NCBI GenBank assembly: GCA_039566865.1 | Contig: CM076943.1 | Span: 48,324,124 to 48,388,123, forward strand | Reading direction: 5' to 3' | DNA from: Aurelia coerulea | Lineage: Eukaryota > Cnidaria > Scyphozoa > Semaeostomeae > Ulmaridae | DNA length: 64,000 bases | Shown here: piece after piece, positions 45,801 to 57,800 of the stretch | How positions within the stretch are numbered: position 1 is the stretch's first letter | How the letters are laid out: every line of letters begins with the position of its first letter | Position numbers and translations under genes: made by a program | The notes under the pieces: generated by a model | Told to the model about the DNA's origin: nothing | Databases searched by the model: none | The model's input: only the letters and a program-made list of their open reading frames with translations

Positions 45801-48800
45801 TTCTTCAAGCACATTGAAATTAAAAACTAAATTAAAGGAAAACGAAAGAATGCACAATAGGTGACCTCTAGCAAACTGAATATGATATGATCTAAATTTC
45901 GTTCAAATTCTGTTAAGGATATTGTTTATTTATTCGCTGTGATTCAAATATATATCGGGTGAGCCAGAAAAAAGTTCCCACATTTGAAAATTCATAGCAC
46001 CAAGAGTACTTCGCTGGTTTGAATGATTCAAATCCTAGTTAAAAGACGAAAAATCGAAATATTTTTGTGATTTTTCTCGCCGTCTTACCAGCACTAGAAG
46101 TATAGGTAAATTCAACTTCATAGAAACTTCATGATTACAGAATGACTGAAAAAGGGCCTAAAACATTGATCAAATCGTTAATACTCTCCTCATGCAGAAC
46201 AATACGCAATGGGCATTTCACCTCTCTGATGTGTTATAATACATTGATTTTCAAACGAATACTAAAGATTTTAAATCCCATGGCAATAAATGTGCAGAGG
46301 ATATCTTTAAAACACGAGAAAATGCATTTTCTTTATTGTTGTGTGCCAGGAGTGCCTTATGATTTGATCAATGTTTTAGGCCCTTTTTTTAGTCATTTTG
46401 CAACCATGAAATTTTTGTAAAGTTGAATTTCCCTACATTTCTAGTGCTCGTAAGACAGCAAGAAAAATCACAAAACTACTTTGATCTTTCGGCTTTTAAC
46501 TAGAATTGGAATCATTGTGAAGTACTCTTGATGCTATGAATTTTTAAAAGTGGGAACTTTTTTATGGCTCACCCGGTATTTGGTTGGGCCAAAATGCCCA
46601 AGCTCTGGTTTGGAGTTGGCAGCAAATTTGAGCTTTCAACATTAATATTTCAAAATAGCCTTAAATAACGGACTCATCATATTAAATTCATAAACGCAAC
46701 AAAACACCGAAATCAGTAGAAAGAAGACTATTAACTCCTGTCAAAGAAACAATAACCAAAATAAGCCTGTAACAAGAGAAAACTGTTAAATCCTGTAAGA
46801 CAAACCGAATTAACCTTAAAACCTGAAAGGAAAGAAATAAGTTAATAACTCACCAGTAACTGCTGAAAAGATAAACGTGGAAATCACCAAATACTAGTTT
46901 CGTCGCACTCTCATCAGTTTGGTTCGTGCGAAGAACAAATTACCAATAAAAACAGGCCACTTTTATAGCAGACGAACAAAACAAAACCGACACGCCATTA
47001 GCACCTAAGCCACTTGTTGGCTAGTTGATTAATATTTCAATACTCAAAGCACCAATATCAACAAAGAAGATATCTATTTGCAAGTTAATTATCGAGAAAC
47101 ATTTTGGAAATGCTTAGCCATCATTGATTAAAGTTAAATTATCATCGCATAGGCCCGCCGAATCTGTTCATTCGATTTGGGATACCCAGTGGTTCAAACT
47201 AAAGAATAAAGCAGACTTGATAACGAGGATGGCCTCCCATACCACCTAGAAGCTGACAAAGAATTCTTCTGCAAAATATTCAGATTGCCAAAGTCAGCCA
47301 AGAAACGTTAAACATGGCGACCCCTACCCATATATAGTCTTAAAAGATAAGCTTTCTTGTAGGGGCTCCGTCGCCAAACAATAAACAAATCCGTAAACTC
47401 GCACGTGTCACCAATCATCCATTGTTCATTCATTGTTTTCTGCAGTTTGTTTGGTGGCTTCACCCAAGCCACCAAAAAGTGACCGTTAAAAATCTACTTA
47501 TATCAGAGCGATCGTAGAAGATATGAATGTTTGGTTTGTTCCTTAGTGACGTACAATGATTTATGCCCAAACAGCACTTTTCAGTTTGATAAAAAAATGA
47601 AAATCCCGTGTGATATCACCTTTCAAAAACTGCAATAATCATCGGTTTGTTTACATTTTGACGATGGAGCCCCTTTAACAAAATACAGTAGTGTCCCGCA
47701 TATAAGAAACAACTTTTTCAATTTCAGGTCTGATGCGTTTCTTATAAAATGAGATAAACTTGCAAATCAGGGTAAAGTTTCTTATTACAAAAATCATATA
47801 CTGTTGAACCAGACATGATCTCTATTGATGATGATTATTTTGAATTGTATTTGTAAATTTTCACTTCCAGAAAATGCTACAGTTATTTCAGGAAGGTGCT
47901 TTTTGCATACAAAATTCTTTTTTTCATTTGAATAGGTACAGTTCAATACAACTGGAAAGCTGAACAATTCCAAGGTTTCAATCCATAGTTTTTAAATAGA
48001 AACAAGCTTTTTTCAGACCTGAACAAGTTTCTTATAAAATGGGGTATCATTTTGAAAATCAGGGTCTGTGTTTCTTAAATTTGTGTTTCTTATATGCGGG
48101 ACACTACTGTATTCACAAACATGGTATAAGTGCTGCTCCTGAAACTCACATAAATTTTTCGTTGCCCACTAATATCCATCCGTAATCGTCGCTGTCTTTC
48201 GCAATATTGTTTCCAGGTATCTTCACTGAACCCATAATTGAAATAATCCGTTATATCAGCACCTGAAATTATGATTTTATGGAGAGAGGTATTAGCTGCA
48301 ACCTAAGGCATGGCAATGACGCTCAAATTCCAAAGGTGCGAACCACGTCCTTTGGAGTTGAGACCATAGCCTACCTTGGAAATAAACTTTGGCAGTTTTT
48401 ACCGCACGAAATAAAACGATCAAGCACCCTTCCTATTTTCAAAAAACGAATTAGATGTTGGAATGGCGAAAAATGCAACTGTAGGCTCTGCAAAACATAC
48501 ATTCCAAGAGTTGGGTTTCTAACATGATAAACATTTCTTGGGCCTTCTCGCGAGGATGGGGGCGGTGCACTGCTTCCCGGTGGGATGGGGGATGTGCTGT
48601 GCGGGATGTGAGGTCCCCTTCACGATGCAGGCATTGGGCTGCGGTTGAACTGGGGAATTGCTCCCTAGCGGCGACCGCAGCTTAGGATATGCGTGTGGGG
48701 GTTCCCTCGCGCGGTGTGTCCGCCGTCTCTCTGGGAGGTGGGCGTCGCTCCGTACCTCGTAGGGAAGGCATGCTTTTATCTTGTATATAATCCACTAAAT

Positions 48801-51800
48801 GTTTTTATTGATTAGCTTTAGGAATTAATTTGTAAATTTTGTAAATTTTTGTAAAGTAGGCCTAAATTAGCTGTAATTAAGCTATTCTTTTTATTTTACT
48901 TAGCCTACATTAAATAAATTATTGATGATGATGATGATGATAATAGTTTCAAATCTCCAAAAAGGTTGCTGTAAAACTTTATGACCTATTCGTTTGAATG
49001 GCTTGAATGGCGTCCAACTTAAAGGCCCGCAGCTATGGCAAACGTTACCACCAACAATTCGCAATTCAGAATCCGTTTTTGAGTTTAAAACAAAGATAAA
49101 ACGTTGGTACGGAGAAAGTTGTCCATGCAAATCATGCCGCGTTTTGATTCCAAATTTGGGCTTTTTATAATAAATATTTCTAGATATCTGCTTTTATGTT
49201 GTATACTTTTGATGACTTGTAAATATTCTATCCACTATTTTCTTATGTAATATTTGTATTTTAAAGTTTTAACGTTTGAATTAATTATCTAATTACTTTT
49301 AGTTATCTTTGTATTTTGATCCAACCAACGATAAAGAAATTGATAATAAAAAGAACTTCCGCTACTTTGCTATAATTCTATTGTTGAACATTTCTGAAAT
49401 CTACCAACTTTTTTCCTCCACTAATTTGGAAACTACGATGATTCTAAATTTCTTCAAAACTTTGCTTTAATTCTTTTTGACAAGAGAAAAAAGTTCTAAT
49501 CCTGAAATAGACCTTTTTGCTATTCTACAAAAGAGTCTGGATCGAGCGATATTTCTATACATTTTCAATTCCGAAGTCCGATCGAGTGGCATTAGGGATT
49601 CTATTACTAATGAGCACATTCGAAAATTCTTCAAGATGACTAAAGATATCGTGCGATTCATATTCTTTTTTAGAATAGCTAAAAGGTCCATTATCGAAAG
49701 GAAGCAAACAGTACCAAAAATTCCTTTCAAACCAATCAATAGACCTTTTAGGTATTCTGACAAAAATGAGAATCCCTCAAAATTTTGCTACATTTTGTAG
49801 AATTTTCGAATGTACACAATAGTGCTAGAAGCCCTAACGCCACTCGATCGAGCCTCGCGTATAAAAATGTAAAAAAATAACGCTCGATTCAGGCTCTTTT
49901 ATAGAATTGCTAAATGGTCTATTCAAAAAGATGTCATTTAAACTTACTTTTCTACAGATTTGATACCTATGCTGCATTTTCCCAAATACAGATAACACTC
50001 CATCACACACTGACACACTTAAACCAGCTTTATCTTCTTAACCAGGCTAGATTTCCACCAATCAAATGAATTCGATTTGCTTGATTGACCAATAAGAGCA
50101 CAGGATGTGATAGTCTGGATTAGTTAGTTTAAGCCGGTTTAACTTGCCAGTGTGAATAGGGTATAAGATAGATTTATGACAATCTTTTGAAATGCCTCCA
50201 TTCAACCTTTTTCCTTCCCTGTACAGTTTCAAATGGATGAATAACGAATTTCTTGCAAAGTAGATCATACTGGGTACGTTTGTAGGCAGAAACACCACAA
50301 CACGACAAAGAAACAGCAGCAAATGTGTGTGAATTTACATTTTACCAATATTTCGTCCTGCCATGCAGGACTTCTTCAGGGCTGTTATGTGATAGTTATA
50401 TTTTCAAGATGGACTCTCAGGGCATGCGCGTGTTGTCACGAGAGCAAAGTTTACTTGGTTCATTTATTACGATTGAGTAATACTACATACATCAAACTTC
50501 AACGTTTTTGATAAAAAATGGTTCAGTTATCAATTTCAGAACAAGGCCAATCAATGATTCTGAACTATTTTCGCATGAAAATCAAATGCGTATATTTCTT
50601 GAATTATTTAAATGCAATCATAATCACTTAAACTTATCATAGGATAGGGGGGACCTCTCCTCGATTAGTTTACCTATTGAGAGAGCTCCTCCTTTAAGTA
50701 ATTCACTCCATACAACTTATCTCATTTCTCTGTATTTGTATATTGTATTAATTTTTCCGTATCAATGTATTAATTTCTGTAATAGCTTATGTCCTTGTAA
50801 TTTAGTTATCTGTTGGTAGAGTAAGTTATAAATTGTATGTTGTGGATTTAAAATATATGAACTGTGCTGAACTGAAATTCAGGATTTAAATATGTACAAT
50901 GATTTGAAAAGGAGAGGCTACACGTGATTGTTTAGGTGTGACGGCTACGCAGATACTATGTCGGTTACGCTTACAAGGCTTATGTTATATAGTAATGATA
51001 ATAATAATGATAATTATACTAGTGTAATATAAGGTAATAATAACGATGATAATGATAATGATGGTGATAATGAGTAAGGATAGGTGACAAGAGAGCTCTG
51101 TTTAGTCTATTGGGTTACAAAGTGTTCGCTAAGCCAATGAGGTAAGTTTCTCTGGCTCGTCCAAAACTATCTCTGGTGTCATGTATCTGAAGTAGCGGTT
51201 TTATTATCAATTACTATTAATTCTTTATTCAAAGTAGGCTAACATACAATAGCAAATTCAAAGCTAATTAAGTCTTACTAACAAAAAATAATTTGGTAAA
51301 AATAAATTTACAATCAAAAAATACTATTTACATGTTCAAACTAAAAAACCTAGATTTGAAACAAAGATTCGACGAAGCCTACAGTTGCATTTCTCCCCTT
51401 TCCATGATTTCGTTCGGTTATTAAAAACAGCCAGGGAGCTAGAAGTTTTATCTCATTTGGTAGCAGCTGCCACAGTTTATGTCCAATAAACGGTGTGGTT
51501 TCAATGCCAAAATTTGTGGTCCTTGCATTTGGTTGCAAAAGATCATTGCCGATTCTTAGGCTGTAAGGCACATCATTGGTTACAAATATGTCCTCCATAA
51601 ATTCAGGGTTGAGATTTACTTTTGTCTTATAAATTTCGACCATGAGCAACTGTAGGTTTCGTTGATAGACTGTCACTGAGTTGTCCCTTTCCAGCAATGT
51701 TTCAAAATCAGACTCGTAGGTCAGGTAGTAGCCGAGTGCCCGGGTTTACAGAATTGTATCATACTAACCTGGTTTTCTCCATGGTTTTTCATCAGTTCCT

Positions 51801-54800
51801 AAATCAATATCATATTCATAAATGGAAACATCTTTGACAGTTCCTACTGCATCAAGATCTAGACGTTTTGCATCTCCACTTGCACCTATGAAACAAAATG
51901 AAATACATTATTAACGTGTTGTGGCGCAGTGGTGTAATCCTCTGACTTTGCAGCCAGAACAGTCAGGCGGAGTGGGTTCGATACCCGGTAGGACCCCACC
52001 ACTTGAGCGTCATGACAAGGGGTCGCGGACTCGATTAGGTCTGCTGTATTTCTGCGATCCCAGCGCTTGGCGCTGAAAAACGCAACTTCACCTTCACCTT
52101 CATTATACGCACACAATTTCGGATGATTAAATTGCGGACAAAAAGTTTCGGATATAAGACTTTCAGATCTTCTTCACAAAAATTTTGGACATTTTAGAAA
52201 AACTTCAGACGGCGATAGAAAATAGTCAATTATAAGCTTTCTTTGACTGTTTTGAATATTATATTGGGTGAGTGTGGCTCATTATATAAAAGAGTGCTCC
52301 AGTTGTCACAAGAACAACGAGAGTAATACATGTAATCAAGAAACCTGATGTGCTCTCCCGGTTATCAACATACAAACCACATGGCAACTCGTGAACTTTG
52401 TCACACGATGTACGCTTAGAAAGTTATCATTTTACCGATATTATGCTAGATTTTATATTTTGAAATTCATCAATGTCGAAAGTTGTTTCGATGACCATTG
52501 CTGAGGACGATGAAAATAATTGCGAAATGATTTTTTTTGAAAAGATAGAATATGCAAAAAGTTTCCTGAGCAAAACATTGGGTTTCAAACTCTAAAAATG
52601 CTTTCTTGTGATTTGTCTTCTCTGTAAAAATTGTCAAACACTAAATAGTTTGGACCACGAAAAATTTCGGAAATTACTAGTTTGGAACGTGTGAAAAATG
52701 CGAAAACGCTAACTTCCGAAATGTTTTAGTTCTAGGATTTTACCTCTAGAAGCATCAAACATAGGATTCATAATTCAGTTAACATGTTGCATAAATTCCC
52801 TCAATCCGAATCATGGGTTCTCAATAGACCATTTGCCAATTAAGAAAAAGAGATTGGTGCGAGCGCGGCCAATTTCGACAGCGCTAGTAACAGTCGGAAA
52901 TCCGGGGAGTCCTCTCCATTACAGTACAAACGGCATGCCGACCCGGCCCGATTTTCTGACCCGAGTCTGCATTTGGAGCCGATGCTCGATGGTTACTCAA
53001 CCAATTTTAAAACAGAAAAAAATGTACAAGAGATGACTCGTTTGCGAGTCTTATCACGCAATTTGGGGTTCAACATTGCCCCCAGGGGCGGAGCGCAGGG
53101 GCCGCGGAAATGGGGAAAATTTTTGGCCGACCCCATTTCAGGCCGTAACTCCGTTTTGCGAGGGGTAACCGGCCTTGGCATGTCAAAAATTGACGGGAAA
53201 CCGTATTCTTTCACTAAAAAACTTTTAATCTCGAATTTATCTCTAAAATTCGCAGAATAACGAGCCTTTCTTTTTTCAAAGCTGTCGGAAAAATCCCGAA
53301 AATTTCCATTTAGGCCCTTTTTCCTCCCAAATGGATCGTGCTCGTTTTCCTACTAAATGCACTTGCTAACTCCAGATAAATGATTAAATACCTTAAAAAG
53401 GGTTGAAAAAAGGTCCTCCAAAGGTTTGTTTTCAGTTTTTTTTTTTTTTCATTTCATTTTAAAATTATTTATGCACGGTAGCCCCGTCAGTCAGTATGAT
53501 TGATTTTCAGGGGGCCGTGCCAAAAACTTTACAAATTAAAAAATCTACTAAAATTAATAACGGGAAAAGGAAACTAATTACAATCATAAATAATTTATCT
53601 ACAACTATTTACAATAAATTTACAACAAACCCTTTATCTTGTTCTTAAAAGAAGATAAAGAGGGAGCTTGCTTGGCCTCGCGGCTGAGATCATTCCAGAT
53701 TTTTGCTCCACGAAATGCGAACGCTTTCTGTCCATTACTAGTTTTCATGAATGGCACTAGCAAGTCAGTTTCGGCATTTCTAAGGTTGATAATATTGCGA
53801 TCAGAATTTCTAACAAATAAATGCGAGAGATAATCAGGCGCGAGACTATTAACAGATTTATATACAGTTGTTGCAGTCTCACTTCTGATCATATCCCTCA
53901 CAGTTGGCCATTTTAACTCTGTAATCAAAGCTTCGGCAGGAGCATCGTAGCTGCTATTTGTAATAATTCTAGCGGCACGATTCTGCAATTTTTGAAGCTT
54001 AACCAGTCGGAACTCTGCACAGCTCCCCCACACAGAACAGCAGTACCGAAAATGTGGCTCTACAATACCTCTATATAATTTGCAAAGTACAGTTTTTGGC
54101 AAAAATTTCTTTGCATATTTTAAAAAACCTAACGAGCGGGAGACTTTGGCTTGAACAGATTTAATTTGCTCGTCCCACACGAGGTACTGGTCAACTTGGA
54201 CACCAAGATACTTAATACTGTCGACGAGTTCTACAGGGGAATCATCGATAACGAATGCAGGAGAATCCACAGTGTTTTCACCAATCTTTTTAAGATTTGG
54301 TCTAGATCCGATTACCATTGCCTGAGTCTTGACTACATTCAAAGACAATTTATTGCCCTGAAGCCATTCTTTCAAACATTTCAATTCGTTGTTGAGCGTT
54401 TCAGTTAGATCCTCAATGCTCTTAGAGGAATAGGATATGCTAGTATCGTCGGCGTACATCGTAACTTTGCAGTTTTTCAAGGCGAATGGAAGATCATTTA
54501 TATAGATTAGGAAGAGTAGCAGACCTAAACAAGAGCATTGTGGAACACCACAGTTGATGCTTCCGATGTCAGATTCCACTCCATTAACCTTAGTGAATTG
54601 CTGCCTACTGCTGAGATATGATTTGAACCATTGAAGCTCAAGACCCTGAATTCCGTACTTAGATAGCTTTTGAATAAGTATGGCATGATCAACAGTATCA
54701 AAAGCCTTTTTCAAATCAATGAAAATATTTCCTGTAAATTTTCCACGCTCAATATTAATGTGCCAGTCATTAGTGCCAGAAAGCAAGAAAGTTACAGTGG

Positions 54801-57800
54801 AATGCAAAGCTCTAAAACCTGATTGGCCAGAATACAGAAGTTTATTTTTGTCTAGATAGTCATATAGTTGGTTGTAAATCAATTTCTCAAAGAGTCTTGC
54901 CAGAAATGGGAGCACAGAAATCGGTCTATAATTGGAACGATTGTTTTTTTCTCCACTTTTAAAGATTGGGGCAACCCTTGCAGTTTTCCAATTTTCAGGA
55001 AAAACTCCAGTGGCAATTGAGAGGTTGAAAATGTCACAGAGAGATTCTGCAATGACAGAGAATGCGATCTTTAGGAAATGGTTAGCAATGCCATCAGGAC
55101 CGAAACCCTTGGACGTTTTGAATTTACCAAAAACCTTTTTTATCTGAGGAACATCAAAGGCTTGTAATTTAAACTGTAAATTTTCAGGGTTCACTTCCAG
55201 CTTATCTTCAACAAGGGGGTTGGCTTTCTGTGGAATTTTGTCACTAAGAGATTTGCCAATATCACAAAAGAAATCATTCATTGTCTGAGCAACAGCATTA
55301 TTATCGGTAACATGCTTACCATCAACATCAAGCGACTGAATTTGAGTCGTTTTTGATTTCTTATTGAGAACCATGTTAATGGTTTTCCAAGTGTTTTTAA
55401 GATCACCTTGGGAAAGGGCAATCTTATTTGTAAAATAGTCGCGCTTTAAATCTTTGTTTAATCTATTGACCCTATTTCTCGTTTAAAAAATTTTCACCTT
55501 TTAGGTAACTTATTATCTATTTCATTAAGTTTTCGTTTTCGAATTTCTCTCACTGTCGTCCATATCTCGTCAAATTTCCTGCCAATGTCATTCATCCCTG
55601 GACATTGTTTGACACTCTCCGCAAAAAATGCCATGTCAGATGTAACCAACCCACTTTGTGGACTTCCATCATTAATAATACCAATTGTTGCTAATTTTTC
55701 AGCTAAAGTGCTTTTAAAAGATCTCCGAATCTCACGAAATATTGCCTCCATCTGCTCCTCTTGAAAAACGGAAGCGAGTGTTTCATGAAGTTTTAATATT
55801 TGTTTGACAATGGCTCTCATTCCAGATGATGGCATAGGAGGTCTTGCTTCATATTTTTCTAAATGAGCATTGAAAACTTCTTCCATAAGGTTGACGAGTT
55901 TGCAGATAATTTCATGTCGATGATTTCGATAATCCTTCAAGATCTGGTCAAATTGCGACAATAAGACATATTGCTTTGGTGGGACCCTAACTTCAAAGTG
56001 AGATTTGAATATTGGAATATGTATTATTACAACTTCAAGGCATTGAGCAGCCAAACCTAAATGTTTAGCTGTTATTGTTTTCAAGCCAACAGTCTTTAAT
56101 GCACCAGCACCAAGAACTAATTGACATACACGTGAATTGTAACTTTTCAAAATTTCGCATAATTTCGTTAATATTTCTGCTGTAAGCATCGGTGCATCAT
56201 CCACGCATTGACAATATTCCACTATCATCTTTATGACGAGAAGCAACGTTCCAACAATAACAAATTGCTGGTCTTGAATTACCAGATAGGAAGGTGCTTT
56301 TGTTGATTTGCTTTGAGCTGCGGATGCTTTCTTTGTCTGCTTTGGAGAAGAACTAGGTTCTATACCATTTGAAATAGAATCAATAAGTGTTTGAAATTCA
56401 GTTGGTACATCGGCTTGTTTCCATCTTTCATTGTCGAGAATCAACCCTAGTTTGTGTTTTCTTTCTTCATGAAACTTTTCCACAAATCTCTTTGCCTGTG
56501 ATAACAGCGTTCCTCGTAAATTATGACTTTGTCGACCACATACTTTTTCACAATCTGTTACGAAACTTTCAACGACACGTGCCAATAAAACAAATTCGTT
56601 TGATGATAGCTGGTCTAATGCTCCACCCTTTGATCGGATTACTCGTTTTATCCACTTCAGAATCAGCCCAAGACGATCGGCCAGTTTTCGTTGATTTTTC
56701 AAAATTTTCTCCCAAGTTTTGGACTTATTACATGTGAAATAAGGGGTCAAAATCAGCTGATCGTTTGTTTATGTGCCCTACTCTACAAATCGATCGTGGG
56801 AAATGCATCGAAAAAAAAATTCTGAAGTGGAGAGGATTCCCCGAATTTTCGACTGTTACTAGGGCTGTCAGAATTGGCCGCGCTCGCCTCAATCCCATTT
56901 TCCAAATTGGCAAATGGTCTATTGCAAGTTTCGGTCAAGTATACAACAGGACCCACTTGTATACTTGGATCAGTCAACAGGAAAGAAAACCTACATTATT
57001 AGTATCTGTTGAGTAAAACAGCAAGAGCCTAAATATATCCCATCTTTAAACTACTGAGTACAGCCTTTCTATAGACATGGAACATACTGTACATCAGCCC
57101 CGGGGGGGGGGGTACTCCCATTATGGCCTAACAGGGGGGTCCAGTCGGTTTGAGGGTCTAACGAAATGGCTACCAAATGGCCCTATTTGTCAAACACATA
57201 CTACCAATTGGGATAATTCCAAGATTCCTGGCCAGTTACAAGATTTCAACTCAGTAGCCTCCTCCGCATGGCAATATGGTCGTTGCAACAATAATTATTA
57301 ATGAATTTTGAAGTTTTCTTGCTTTGTTCAATCAGTTTTTACACTAGATAATTTTGAAAAACTGCAGACAATTTTCACTACTAGATGCTACCAAATGGCC
57401 CAATTTTAGATTCAGGAACCACCATTTGAGGGTTACTGTAAAAATATACTACCATTTGAGGGTATTCTTCAAAATTTTTGCTTTGGCCCTCTTTAACCCT
57501 GACTGGACCACCCTGTCAGGCCACAATGGGAGTACCCCCCCCCGGGACATCAGCATCATGTATTGGGCTTTTCACAATAAAAAATTACGGAGCTACGAAG
57601 AAGACCTATTTCAAGAAGCATTGTTAAAATGGACCAAATCAAAGTGTTAAGACTTGTTTAAACAAATTTCTCACCTGTTGCTGGTTTCGAAGTAGAAGCA
57701 GCACCTTTGGGTGCCCAGTTAACGCCTGCCCCAAACGGAGCTCTGAAAAGAAAAGCAAACAAAGATGAAATCAGCATTTTGTACTCATGAGTGAAATAAT

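Larger units (their letters stand above)
48948..49976. mobile_element. Palindromic MITE, family P, carrying three nested insertions
   Basis: Family P sequence is readable in pieces: 48,948-49,017 (gtttcaaatctccaaaaagg, gacctattcgtttgaatgg), 49,355-49,505 (cttccgctactttgctataa), 49,693-49,738 (gtaccaaaaattcctttcaa) and 49,924-49,976 (agatttgatacctatgctg). The gaps are a LINE tail and two copies of another MITE. Confidence 0.6.
52823..56934. mobile_element. Inverted-repeat-bounded composite holding LINE and VPS54 copy
   Basis: About 105 bp at 52,823-52,928 are repeated in inverted orientation at 56,817-56,934 (both start CAATAGACCATTTGCCAATT and share GCGAGCGCGGCCAATT and CTAGTAACAGTCG), roughly 85% alike by eye. 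Between them lie about 510 bp of unknown sequence, the LINE, the VPS54 copy and about 70 bp of unknown sequence. No clear target-site duplication was found, so this may be one TIR element or two separate elements. Confidence 0.6.

Noticed and set aside
53425..56790. GTTTGTTT on both sides of the LINE-VPS54 unit as target duplication
   Set aside because: Only 8 low-complexity bases, and on the LINE side it does not directly adjoin the tail.
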